The notes beneath the pieces were generated by a model. The model worked only from the letters and a program-made list of their open reading frames with translations, was not told where the DNA came from and ran no database searches. From assembly GCA_951799425.1 (NCBI GenBank), contig OX637410.1, positions 7,502,001 through 7,566,000 on the forward strand: 64,000 nucleotides of DNA. Reading direction: 5' to 3'. Made by a program: the position numbers and the translations under genes. Position 1 is the first letter of the stretch. Every line of letters begins with the position of its first letter. The stretch comes from Ilex aquifolium. Its lineage: Eukaryota; Streptophyta; Magnoliopsida; Aquifoliales; Aquifoliaceae. Below, piece after piece: positions 21,781-32,468 of this stretch.

Positions 21781-23093
21781 GTTCGCTGCGCACTCTGATA
21801 TAAATTACAATCCACCAAAGGTTACAGTTGAAACCTAACCAGACTTGTCCTCCCATCTTATCTTCCAAATCCATATACAAATTACGTAATAATTTAAGAA
21901 AAATTAACATAATATCATCGAAAATACCATTTTAGTGGTCACTACCAATCACTAGAGTTTTGAATTCATGAGCGAATACATAATCAAGCTTTGGAATCAA
22001 GAATAAATGGCTATCAAGCTTGGAAATCCAGAACAAAAGAACAAGCAAGGTTTGAAATTAATAACACACGAATCTCAAGTTTTTGGAATCCCAAAATAAA
22101 GGAACAATGAAGTCTCGAATTCCATAACAAACTCATATCAAGCTTTGGAATCAAAATAAGAAACAATCAAAGCTTGGAATCAAGAACAAAGTAACAATCG
22201 AGTCTTGGAGTCACTAACCGATGCATATCAAGCTTCGTAACCAAGAACTAAAGAGTATCAAGTTTTGAACTCAAGGACAAGGAGAAATCAAGTATTGAAA
22301 TCAATAGTAAACGAACGTCAAGTTTTGGAAACAAGAACAAAGGAACACTCAAGTGTTAAGATCCATAACGAACAAATGTTAAGCTTTGGAATCAAAGAAC
22401 AAATGAGTATCAACGTTTGAATGCAATAACAATGGAATAATAAGTTTTGGTCTCAAGAACAATGGAATAGCAAGGTTTAAAATCAAGGACAATGGAGAGA
22501 TCAAGAGAAAATACATCCCCCCCTTAAAAAAAAACTAGAATTTCAAAGGCATACGAAGAGATTTGGTGGTTACCCAAGCATAACATAGTTTAGAACAAGA
22601 TAATATTTAAGATTGGGAATCAAGAGCAAAAGGAGTAGCAAATATTGAAATCAAGAGCAATTAAACATCAAGTCTTGAAATCAAGAACCAATGAATATCA
22701 AGTATTGAATGGTAAGAATAAATGAATCACAAGGTTTAGAATCAATAACAATGAGTATCAAATTTAGATATCAAGAACAAATGGATCATCAAGCTTGGGA
22801 AATTAAAAACAAAGGAACAACCAAGTCTTGAAACCCATACCACGAATATCAAGTTTTGACTCGAAAGAATGGAATAGTTGGATAGTGAAATCAATTACAA
22901 ACGTCTATCAAGGTTTGACATTAAGAACACTTGAAGAAATCAAGAGAACACACAATTCCCTTGAAAACTAGGGTTTTGAAGAGAAGATTTAGGGTTCACC
23001 CAACCATAATATATTTTAGCACAAGGTAATATTAACAAGAATGTCAAGACATGATGATTTCCTAGTAATTAAACATACATTTAAAATCAAAGA
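21781..23093. repeat. LTR-derived segment with degenerate ~31-bp minisatellite
   Basis: From about 21950 to 23000 units such as TCAAGTTTTGGAATCAAGAAC repeat about every 30 bases with much variation. They lie in two blocks (about 21960-22520 and 22610-22940). Each block ends in the same kind of sequence (AGAGATCAAGAGAAA..ACTAG..GGTTACCCAAGCATAA), giving a higher-order duplication. The start (ATCATCGAAAATACCATTTTAGTGGTCACTA..) and block ends resemble D LTR sequence at about 19992-20160. The segment therefore appears to be a piece of a related LTR in which a seed like TTGAAATCGAGAACATAGGAGGAATC has expanded. Confidence 0.65.
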
Positions 23094-23990
23094 TTACTTA
23101 TAAATAAATCCTGCTGGTCTCCCCTTGTTGTCCCGTAGGCAAATTAACATATTTTGTAAGTTTGACTTCCTTGAAACCCAATCCCAATTCCACAGCGTAT
23201 GCAGTACGTACAAAAGAATGAGTCGCATAGGAATCCAATACATTCGGGCCCAAGAATCATAGAAAAGAACGATACCTTCCACGATGGCGTTGGAGGCATT
23301 TTCCTCCGGTTGAGTCATAGCAAAAACCCTTCCTTGATTGGCGCCGCCGGGGGCATGAGCTTGTAACGGTCTCTGTGGTGGTAATGGCTGTCGTAGCGGT
23401 GGCCTATTTGCATTCACTCGCCCCGTTGCTTGGTTGGTCTTGGTGGAAAGCAATGGACAATTATCTTTGAAGTGCCCAACACCTCCACAGGCAAAGCATC
23501 GGCGTGCATCCGTGCCTACTCTCTCTGGTACGCTTCCCGCTCCTTGAGCTATCTGAGGTCTCTGCTGTGTTGGCCTTTGTAGAGGCGGCTTGTTTGTTGG
23601 TACTTGCTCGGTTGCTTGCTTGGTCCTTGGGGGAAACGAGGGGCATCTATGTTTGAAGTGCCCATACTCTCCGCATGCAAAGCATTGGCGCGGGTCAGTG
23701 CTTGTTCTACTCTGAGTCACTTCATCTTCTCGAACTATCTGAGGTCTTTGTCTAATCACGTCCACGTCCACGTACACGTCCACGTTCAAGTTCACGTCCA
23801 CCGACACGTACACGTCCACGTCCTTGTTCTCGTCCACGGACACGTACTTGTATTCTCGAATTCAGAGTGTAACCAGCTTCTCTCCGATGGAAGACCTCAA
23901 ATCTTGTTCAAAGCGTTTTGCCCTCCTTGCCTCAATGACCACAAACTTGATTGTGTAGCGAGACAACTCATCGAATTCGAACAAATAATT
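23094..23990 (-). pseudogene. gag C-terminus with two CCHC knuckles and protease start of D
   Basis: The region 23990-23850 encodes the last part of a gag core (ELSRYTIKFVV..ARRAKRFEQDLR) in one frame. An array of CGTCCACGT-like repeats follows (about 23758-23860). Then two knuckles occur, CFACGEYGHFKHRC and CFACGGVGHFKDNC, in Pro/Gln-rich surroundings, and GRVFAMTQPEE marks the gag-protease boundary. After IVLFYDSWAR the frame shifts; the protease start (LDSYATHSF) can be read in another frame and lacks the Gly of DSG. Sequence ends within the protease. C and E have one knuckle here, so two is a family difference or a duplication. Not functional. Confidence 0.72.
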
Positions 23991-24138
23991 AACCCTTAAC
24001 CTAAATATAAAATGAATCTAACCTATCTGATAAACACCTAGCTTCAAACCAATACAAGCCTACGGTTCCTTCAACCTAGTCCTACCTTTCCAGTGGTAAT
24101 CCATAACCTACAGCTCCCATGTAAGACCTAAAGCCTAG
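23991..24138 (-). other. Leader of D with residual gag sequence removed
   Basis: Short non-coding stretch between the primer-binding site and the gag remnant. The N-terminal gag core that should be here is missing. Confidence 0.4.
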
Positions 24139-24150
24139 GCTCTGATACCA
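24139..24150 (-). other. Primer-binding site of D
   Basis: The minus strand reads TGGTATCAGAGC, four bases inside the LTR boundary at 24155. It fixes the right LTR as the 5' one. Confidence 0.9.
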
Positions 24151-24154
24151 AATC

Positions 24155-26383
24155 TGTAACGCCCCAAATACCACCCTGGACGACATTACATACTAAAACC
24201 ATATACATCATGAGAGCACTAATATCATCCATAAATAAATTACACTTCATTCATCATCCATAAAATATTTACATCATTATCCAAAAGAATATGTCATCTT
24301 TGGCCTTTACATTTCAAAAATTAATCCAAGTTGCACAGCGGAATAAACAAAAGGAACTAGACTACACAATGTTCTAAAAGAATGTCCTAGTCTAGTACAA
24401 AAGGAAAGAGGTCGCTCTAAGCGTCCACCTCGGGATCCACACTCCCGTCTAGCGGAGTCTCCCAAGTAGCGGGCTCCTCGACCCCTACGTCCTCCTCTTG
24501 TAGGAAATCTGAAAAATGTTAGCAGCAGGGGATGAGCACGAAGCTCTGTAGCAAAATCTTCCCAAACTCAAACAAGGTTTAGAAAAGCATATAAAACGGT
24601 TGGTCTCATTTTCACAAATAGCATATATAACATTTGAAGTAAAACCAGGACATTTGAATAGATCTCAAGTTTAAGGAACAATAGTAATTGAATGAATAAG
24701 TGAAACCAGTATACAGTTAACAAACTATATCCAAATATAACCCATTCTACCATAAACCATTTCCAACAAGTTCTCTCGGAATCCCATACTTCCGGAAACT
24801 CTTGTCGAAACCATTTCCGGTACAATGCACGATAACCCACAATGTATATCCGACACTACCCACGTTACTATTCCGTCATCATTAGTGCTAGGAAATGTTC
24901 GTACCCACACGGCGTACAAAGACGTCTACCCACACTATGTGGTAGGAAAAGTTCATACCCGCGTGGCATACAAAGCCGTCTACCCACTACATGACACCCG
25001 GTCAATAGTAAACCATGTTAGCATCGTACAACTACGCAAGAGATACTATACCGACAAACACCTCACCTTCCCAACAATTACACAATTCCCCCAATTTACA
25101 CGCCATATCCAAGAAAAATCCCCAATTCTCATAAGTTGTGGTACAAGAGTAATACAATAAAATGTACAAGAGATCATCATAAATAGCATTTTGTTGTTCA
25201 CTATGAAACACTAACGTTTTGAAATCGAGAACATAGGAGGAATCAAAAGAAAAACCCCTTTCTCTTGAAACCTAGGGTTTTAAGATGAGAAAAAGGATTT
25301 AATGGTTATTCCACCATATATTTGTTTAAAACTTGATAATCATTGCAAGGATGTCAAGAATCAAGTAAATACTAGCAAGTATATACGGTTTTGAAACAAA
25401 AGAGTACATATAATTTAACCCTAACATCAATGTAAGAGAATAGGAAGAAATCCCCTACCTCAACCAAGTATCTCTAGCAACCCAAGCTTTAATGACTCCC
25501 CTTTTCCCTTTTTTTTCTTGTTCCCTTGCTACTTTCTCTTTCGGTTCTAAGAGGTTTGAGTGAAAGTGAAGTGAAATTATAGTAGAGGGAATGGGTGGAG
25601 AAGTGGGTTCTTGAAAAACTAGGGTTTGATTTTGTTCAAGGTGTAAATCTCTCTTGATTTTATGTTTTTCTCTTCCTCTCTTCCTCTCTAATGGTTTCTA
25701 GGGTTTCAATTGGTGTAATGAGGCTTAGAGAGGTGTAAGGATGTATTTATAGTCAAAGAAATGGAGAAAGAACCGAAGCCGGGTCGGGCTAGGCTTTGCC
25801 GGGCGTACCGGTACGCGTACCGGTACGGTTGAGCTACTGGAGTTCGGCGTACCGGTACGCGTACCGGTACGGTTCGACTGCCAGATTTTTGCTCCAAATT
25901 CCAGTGCAGTTTTGACCCATTTAGAGGTCGAATTGGAAAATTTTCATGAGATACACTTTTGTAGCCCTAGATGTCTACTATCTACTGTAAAAATTTCAGA
26001 CCAATTGGACTTAAGGATAAAAAGTTATGGCCGAAATACTATGCAGTGTCCAAAATCTTAAATTCCCAAATTTTCTCTACAATGTGTTTTAACTCCAAAA
26101 TACTTCCTAACTTCGAATACACCTCATATTACCTCTCCCAAGGTTTCTCGACCTTCCGGACTCAATGGAAACCTTATTTTGACCTAAAAACCTTTAGAAA
26201 CTTGTCTATTCATCCTTTCCAAGTTTAAACATCTTCGACACGTAACTTCCCAATCAAATTGTCTCCATAGCATTTATTCCTACGGTTTATTCTTATGTCA
26301 CTACATATATCTACATCTTTACTAATATTATTTACTATATATATATCTCTATAAATATATAAAAGAAAATTCAGGGTGTTACA
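24155..26383 (-). repeat. 5' LTR of D (right copy)
   Basis: A 2229-base LTR nearly identical to 18974-21190. Its cassette has four palindromes against three in the left copy, which explains the 12-base length difference. TATA at 25751-25744 (minus). Confidence 0.9.
25804..25871. repeat. CGTACCGGTACG cassette in D right LTR
   Basis: Two abutting pairs, 25804/25816 and 25848/25860, separated by a 20-base linker containing CTACTGGA. It is one unit longer than in the sister LTR. Confidence 0.92.
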
Positions 26384-26545
26384 TCAACCAACCGAAATAA
26401 ATTGGACTTGTATTTTTTTTTTATCCCGGTAAAGGGAATGTGGTGCCGCGGTATCGGGTTAAGCGACATCCACGGGTATTTCCGCGAGTTGACGGGTTGT
26501 CAACGGTTAATACAGGACCCCCGGAAAATGGGGCGTCACAGATTT

Positions 26546-27497
26546 TAGAGAGCAACTCTTGTCGGTCTCTCAAATCATACATCCCTCCCCCTTGTGCTTG
26601 AATACTACCCGGAGAAAACCTCGGTACATTAGTGGGATCTGTGATATCCCAAGATTGGGCATTTTGCACCAATGTACTAAAGTAGTCTATGGCCTCATCG
26701 GGGTCCTTGTTTAAGAACTCGCCATTACACATCATGTCGATGAATTTTCTATGGCTCGGTTTAATTCCTTTGTAGAAGAAACTTACCAAGTGCCACGATT
26801 CAAAACCATGAAGTGGTATGGATTGGAGCAATTCCTTGTAGCGATCCCAACAGTGATAGAATTGCTCATTGGGCTTTTTCGAAAAGTTTTGAATTTTCTT
26901 TTTTAGAGTGGTGGTTCTATGCACCGGGAAAAATTTATTCAAAAACATAGAAAGTATTTGAGCCCAAGCGGTTATGGATCGAGGCCGCAAGGAATTCAAC
27001 CATGTTTTTGCTTTGTCCTTAAGTGAAAAGGGAAACAATTTCAAGCGGGTTATGTCTTCCATAGCATAGTTGGTGATGAAGGTTGCAACTATATCCTCAA
27101 AGTTCTTAATGTGTAAATAAGGATTTTCCTTTTCAATTCCGTGGAACGTAGGAAGTAGTTGCAACATTCCCGGCTTAACTAGGAAGGCATGAGTTTGGAC
27201 CAGCAAGAGAATGCATGAGGGAGTGGTGCTACGTGTGGGTTGGAGAAAATCCCGCATTGACCTCGCCGGAGGATCAATGGGGATATTGTTCCCTTCATTC
27301 CTAGGGGGAAAATGCGTTGTAGGATTTCGAATTCTAGGTTGTTGCACTCCTCCTCCCCTTGGGACATTAGCATTTGCACCTAACTCCTCAAAGTTGTCAT
27401 CGACATCCTTGGGTAGGTCATGGTCAATATTCATGTTGGGGTCCAAGGGTTGTCTAACCAATCTATTATGGTCGTCCCATCCCCACATACAAAACAA
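26546..27497 (-). pseudogene. gag N-terminal and core part of B
   Basis: The minus frame from ATG at 27497 encodes an Asp/Asn/Pro-rich N-terminus and the retrotransposon gag core, with motifs LLPTFHGIEKENPYLHI, KTWLNSLRPRSI, FFPVHRTTTLKKK, FYHCWDRYKELL and FIDMMCNGEFL. These align with the A1 gag. The frame ends at the C insertion (YDLRDRQELLSKI) and resumes at 9560 on the other side. In-frame residues beyond 26546 come from the C LTR. The two fragments together would be a whole gag, apart from a stop near 9540. Confidence 0.8.
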
Positions 27498-27622
27498 TAT
27501 CTATAAATGAAAAACAAATACACAAAAGTATATACAAGGAGCGATGTACCTCAGCCCGTCATGAGAATTCACAGGACTTACCTCCGTCGTCCGAAAACCA
27601 ACTTCTTGATTCAACGTTTTGC
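27498..27622 (-). other. Leader of B
   Basis: Short untranslated segment between the primer-binding site and the gag start. Nothing further is seen. Confidence 0.4.
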
Positions 27623-27640
27623 CTTCCACGGCAACGGCGC
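27623..27640 (-). other. Degenerate primer-binding site of B
   Basis: The minus strand reads GCGCCGTTGCCGTGGA, the Athila site with a substitution and a small deletion at its start. It lies six bases from the LTR end at 27647. Confidence 0.75.
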
Positions 27641-27646
27641 AAAAAA

Positions 27647-29344
27647 TGCTTGACTTTTTCTATCGTTCCTAATCTCCAAAACATGAACCCTCAATGTGTA
27701 TATGGCTTATTTGTGTGGGTGAGTGTCACTCTCGCTCGGGTTCAATGCAATAGATGGGAAAACGGATGTGTGGAATTAAATGTGTGTGTGCGTGTAAACA
27801 AAAGTACTCCCTAAGCGCAGGGAGACTTTCGATTGTTGTGTTTTACTTGGAAATCGTATTGCAAGGTCGTCTCCTTAGGGAAGGATGTGAATCATGTTGA
27901 AGTTGATTGTGGTGAACAAAAGAAAAGTGTAAAAATCTTTGATGTTTGAGTTTGGTGATTTGTGTTTGTGATAGAAAATGAAATGGAACAAGTGTTGGCT
28001 AATCCGAAGAGATCATTCCAATGAGAATGTCAAATCAACTCGAGACCATCCTCCAATGGTGTCTAGATGTTCGATTGATTCGTGGGAAGCGAGGGACTAA
28101 TATGGAGGTGAGGATCCAAGCATACCCCGTGACAAGTCTACGGGATATCAAAGACTCACAACCACGTCCGCACTCAACCCAGTCAAACCGAATCAACGTA
28201 CACTACGAGGAGGAATGAAAATAATTGAAATAGCATACCCAAGAGGAGTTCTCCCTTGGATTAGCCAACTATAAGCTTAGCTAATCATATTTAAAGCAAT
28301 AACATAAATGTAATTGAGAGACATTGTAAACAAATGAAGATTGGAATTTAGTTTAATGCAAGAAAACTTAAACTAAGACTAGAAACATTCAATACCCATT
28401 TTAAAACTTGAAATAAAGAAAACCACCTGCAACAATGGTGAAAACCAAAATGGAGAACTAAACTTGCAATGTGCTCGTAATAAATGACATTAAAGACATT
28501 AAATGAAACTTACACAAGTCTTATAGAGGATTACAAGTGAAATGGATGAAGAGAATGTAAAAATCTAAGCTTTCTCTCTCTAACTATGCCTTCTACCTAG
28601 AACTTCTCCCTCTATAATGCAATACAGTTGTATAATACATAATGAATGAATACATTTTTGTCCATGGAGAGCTCTTTTGGTGTGTGACAGGCCTTACATC
28701 AAAAAGGGGTTTATTGGATGCATTGGGCAGGCTAGGACAGGTCTAGCTTGCATCTCCCAGCTCTTCCTTTTCTCTCTCCTCCTCATAAATGCCCAAGCCT
28801 TCGAAGTCAAAGCATGGGTGATGGGAGGCCCGTAGATGTGTAAGGGATGTCAGGGGACAAGTGGGAGAAGTGTAGGTGGGACCCCCAAATGGCAGAGCTT
28901 GAGTTGCAAGCTGTCTGGGCAATCTGGGCAAAACCTTCCGGAAGGTCGACAGAAACCTTCCGGAAGGTTTGTGCAGGGACAGTTAAAATGGAAAACCAGT
29001 AACCAAAACCTTCCGGAAGGTTCATTCCAGTAGACAAAACTTTTCGGAAGGTTTTGGCAGTGAAAAGGCAGATCAAGGCAAAACCTTCCAGAAAGTTTTC
29101 ACCCAAACTACATTTTTCTTGGTTTCTTCACCCTCCAAGCCTTCCTTTAAGCTATCCCCTCATCTTCATTGACTTCTAAAAATTCAATGGGTTCTTAACT
29201 TGAATCATTTATATCCATTTACCAACATTTACACAAAACTCCAATAAAGAGAAGATAAAGCGCATTTCTCCCCAAAGTCACAACAAAAGCAAGTATAAAA
29301 GGGCATATTAACATAAAAAAATATGCAATATTTTGTGCTAATCA
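27647..29344 (-). repeat. 5' LTR of B
   Basis: About 1698 bases, TGCTTGACTT to GTGCTAATCA on the plus strand. The part 28268-29344 is homologous to B2 (54688-55771). Read on the minus strand it is homologous to LTR I (43696 on), including TGATTAGCAC at the start, a GGGGTCCCACC block and TTTGACTTCGAAGGCTTGGGC. It carries the CCTTCCGGAAGG cassette. Confidence 0.8.
28934..29098. repeat. CCTTCCGGAAGG palindrome cassette in B LTR
   Basis: Perfect 12-base palindromes at 28934, 28956 and 29009, with decayed copies at about 29039 and 29084. The linker includes TCCAGTAG at 29026-29033. It lies about 246-410 bases from the LTR's 5' end. Confidence 0.9.
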
Positions 29345-30134
29345 AATACCAAGGGCTAGCAGCTTGAGATGGGAGCTCCATTTTATCGTTCAATTCCCCA
29401 ATTTCTTCACCAAGCACTCTCTCTCTTTCCTATGGTTTAGAATTAATCTTCTTCTTCTTTAAAGCTTTATCTATTGTTTTACATTTGAATCTTTCCTTAA
29501 TTTCAAGTATTTCATTACTGCAATGCAATTAAATTCAATGAACGATTTACATTGCTGCTATTCAATTCAAGGTACTTACTTTTCTTGCAATTTCAATTCT
29601 TGCAATTTTCAATTCTAGTTTTTCTGTGCTTTCAATTATGATTATGCTTTCTTTAATTGCTTTCATTTTCAATTCCGTAATGAGTGAGTAATTTTACACT
29701 GGTTTGATTGGATGGTGGAGTCTCACATGTGAATTGGGAATTTTGACTCAAATTAGGGGTTTTCAATGATTTAGTTATTTGGGTTAATTGAATTGTTAAT
29801 GTTGAAAACACTATCGATAGGTATATCTTCTTGCTTACCCGTATACAACTAAGACTTGACACTGGTAATTCTTGGAATTACTATGTTTGAGTACAATCTT
29901 AAATAATTTATAGGATTTGAGTCCAAATACTCTACCAATTAACCGGTTTTTTCTTTAATTGTTAATTCGTAGTTAATACTTTCTCCAAATCAACTCTCAA
30001 ATTTTAAGGTTTTATTTTCTTTTTCTTATAACCCTTTGAGCCAACCATTTTCCCTAAGGGGACGACCTTGGTAATTGATCGAATTACAAATACAATACCC
30101 CTTCATACGCTTGGGAATTTCTTATTAATTTAAT
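29345..30134. other. Degraded, possibly LTR-derived flank
   Basis: No credible ORF. Near 30050-30100 a GGGGACGACCTTGG block resembles the distal part of LTR I (GAAACGACCTTGGAATACC), so this may be the end of an old plus-strand Athila-type LTR into which B inserted. Otherwise T-rich and unassigned. Confidence 0.35.
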
Positions 30135-30512
30135 TTTAAACCCCCACATTCTTATCTTTATATAGCAACGTAATTATTTTTGAAATGTTAATATATGTAA
30201 TGATGTATGCATGAACTAGGTAGAGTATAAAAGTAGAAATAAAAATTTTAGTGGAGGTAATAGGTTATGTTGTAGAAAGTTGGAAGTATTTCGGAGTGAA
30301 ATCGCATTTTAGAGATAGTTTGGGTAAGATGGATTTTGGACACTGTCTAGTATTTGGATCATAAATTTTTATCCTAATTTCCGTTTGATCTGAAATTTTG
30401 ACAGTAGATAGTAGACTTCTAGGGCTACAAAAGTCTATTTCACAAAAATTTTCCAAATCAATCTCGAAATAGGATAAAACTTCTCTGGAAGTTTCAGCAA
30501 AAACAGGAATTC

Positions 30513-30642
30513 CGTTCGAACGTGAATCGACGTTCGAACGTGAATAAACGTTCGAACGTAAGTGAATTCCAGTACTCTTGTCTGATGGAAAAACAAAAGT
30601 ACTGGGAGCAACGACCGTTCGAACGCCAATGACGTTCGAATG
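30513..30642. repeat. CGTTCGAACG palindrome cassette in F
   Basis: Sites at 30513, 30531, 30549, 30616 and 30633 (last one CGTTCGAATG), spaced 17-18 bases within groups. The homologous place in D holds CGTACCGGTACG. A linker contains TTCCAGTACTC, matching words in the A1 internal cassette. Confidence 0.9.
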
Positions 30643-30695
30643 TGAGTTACGAATCTGGGTTTCAGAAATCGCGCACATGAGACCATTTCTCACCC

Positions 30696-30703
30696 TATAA
30701 ATA
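30696..30703 (+). promoter_or_regulatory. TATA box of F
   Basis: CCCTATAAATACATAAGG, 54 bases downstream of the palindrome cassette, aligned with the D TATA. Confidence 0.6.
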
Positions 30704-32468
30704 CATAAGGACGCCTCTCTTTGCATCATTTCAACATTTCTAACCCTAGGAAGACTTAGAGAGGAGGAAAGAAGGGGAAAACACAAGATCAAGGGAGGAT
30801 TTACACCTTGAAGAGGATCAAAATTTAAAGTGTTTCAAGAACACTAAGGAAGAAGAATGTAGAGGTTTTCTTCCATTCTTGTTCATTGATATTATGGTAT
30901 ATATATATATATATATATGTTTTGCCTCTAAATGTTATATATATGATATAAAATCACCCTCTCTTATTCTTTTTTTGCAAGGATTACATGTTTTTGAACA
31001 AAGATAGGGTTGAATACCCATGAAATCTCTTTTCTTGCTTGAAAACCCTAGTTTTTGGAGAGTGGTGGATTTTCTTCTTAAATTCTTTCTTTATTATTGA
31101 TTTCGAAACTATAGTGCTTTGTGTTGGGTAATAAAATGATGTTGTTGTGATCTCTTGTATTTTTCTTAATTGGTTATTGAAATTGTCACATGATAAATTT
31201 GGAGATTTTTGAGATATGCTTGTAAATTGAGAAATTGAGTTTTGTATTGTATCTCTTATGAGTGTGGGATGACCATGGGTGGCCTTTGACGAGATATCAT
31301 AGAGTGGGTAGACGTGTTGCTTGCTCCGTGTGGGTTTGCATTTTTCCTACCACTCGTAGTGGGGTTAGTGCTTTGGTAAGACTAAACCACTATTCGCTCA
31401 CGGGTGCCGTGTCAGAGGGTTAGTATACTAATGCCTGGGTTGGATACGTCACTGCCATTGGTATGACATATGCCCTTCCTAAAGGATGGATATCTTTGAG
31501 AATATTTGTGTGTGTGTGGGGGGGCTAGATATTACTCAATGTGTTGATTCATGGGGTTCGCCTCGCATCATGTTTGAGATACATATACATTTTGTTGTGA
31601 AATATTTGAGTTATGGATTACTGTTATTGTTGTGGAAATGGTTTCCTACAAGGACTTGTGGAAGTATGAGATTCTACAAGGTCTTGTGGGAAAATGGTTT
31701 ATATTTTGGAAATGGTTATTTATTGTAGCTGGGTTTTTACTGCTCATTTAATTTAATGTTGCTTCTTAAACTTGAGATCTGTTTTAAAATGTCCCTGTTT
31801 TACTTCAAAAATTAGATATGTTAATTGTAAAATGAGACCGACCATTTCATATGCTTTTATAAACCTTGTTCGGGTTTGGAAGGATTTTCCTATAGAGCTT
31901 CGTGCTCACCCCCCTACCTACCAACATTTTAGATTAGACACTTGAGGAGGAGCTTGGAGTCGAGGAGCAAGTACATTGGGAGACTCCGATCGACGGGAGT
32001 GTGGATCCCGAGGGGGACGTTAGAGCATTACCTTCTTTTGTTCTAGATTGAGACTTTTTAAAACCCAATATTTTTGTTATTCCGCTGCACATAATTAGTC
32101 TTATTCTTTTGGGGATGGAAGTGCCGTAGTTGGGCACATTATTTTGGATGACATTGTATTTATGGTAAATGGTGTATTAAATTCTTTTAATTATGAAGTT
32201 ATGTAGTCGCTCTCATGATTGTGAATGGTTTTAGATAGTAATGTCGTCCAAAGTGGATATGGACTGTTTTAATGTAGAAGAAAAATTGCATGTGGTTATA
32301 TGAGTATGGATAAATGGACCCGGTGTGGTCAATGTTTACTTATAAATGGACCCGGGGTGGTCAATGTAGTATAATTGCATAGATTGTGTTTTGGGTAGAA
32401 CTCCCCGTACAAAGGAGACTCTGCCCAAATTTCGTTAAATTAAGGACCCCCAGTTTTTGGGCGTTACA

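Larger units (their letters stand above)
18974..26383 (-). mobile_element. Pol-less chromovirus derivative D nested in C
   Basis: A 7410-base element flanked by TCAAC duplications (18969-18973 and 26384-26388). Minus orientation is shown by the primer-binding site beside the right LTR and the polypurine tract beside the left one. The 2964-base interior keeps only a gag C-terminus/protease start and an integrase C-terminus/chromodomain piece. RT, RNase H and the integrase core are replaced by a minisatellite-rich segment. The LTRs are nearly identical, so this defective form was probably mobilised recently using another element's enzymes. Confidence 0.9.
9561..26540 (+). mobile_element. Tekay/Del-like chromovirus C (carries nested D)
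   Basis: Complete element, about 9565 bases without the D insertion. It has a 5' LTR (9561-11603), an initiator-Met-type primer-binding site, a gag-pol frame, a polypurine tract (16660-16672) and a 3' LTR (16673-26540 minus D). Five-base duplications GATTT flank it (9556-9560 and 26541-26545). Both flanks belong to the gag of B, in the same reading frame. Confidence 0.92.
16673..26540 (+). repeat. 3' LTR of C, split by D
   Basis: The LTR runs 16673-18973 and resumes at 26389 to end GGGGCGTCACA at 26540. It is longer than the 5' LTR because it keeps about 365 bases (17636-18000) that the 5' copy lacks, and it carries a larger palindrome cassette. Otherwise the two copies are very similar. Confidence 0.9.
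7962..29344 (-). mobile_element. Athila-like element B, interrupted by C (and by A1 at its left)
   Basis: An older minus-strand Athila-like element. The visible pieces are the 5' LTR (29344-27647), a degenerate primer-binding site, gag (27497-26546 then 9560-9181) and protease (8746-7962). Element C sits inside gag with a GATTT duplication. A1 sits inside the protease, so RT, integrase and the 3' LTR of B lie left of the window if they survive. The element strand of the whole unit is minus, and the coordinates given include the 17-kb insertion. Confidence 0.8.
30135..32468 (+). repeat. Solo LTR F, D-related
   Basis: About 2334 bases between TTAAT duplications (30130-30134 and 32469-32473). 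It begins TTTAAACCCCCAC, a decayed TGTAACACCC, and ends GGGCGTTACA. Inverted, 30330-30520 aligns with D LTR 20850-20680 (ACAGTAGATAGTAGAC..CTAGGGCTACAAAAGT), and the TATA region aligns too. No interior follows, so it is a solo LTR formed by LTR-LTR recombination. Its last 150 bases resemble H rather than D. Confidence 0.75.

Noticed and set aside
23750..23860. Val-Asp-Val repeat peptide at the start of the D gag remnant.
   Set aside because: Produced by reading CGTCCACGT repeats in a shifted frame; another frame gives the Arg/Gly-rich tail expected of a gag.
30900..30920. AT dinucleotide run as a possible origin or terminator.
   Set aside because: A plain microsatellite inside solo LTR F.
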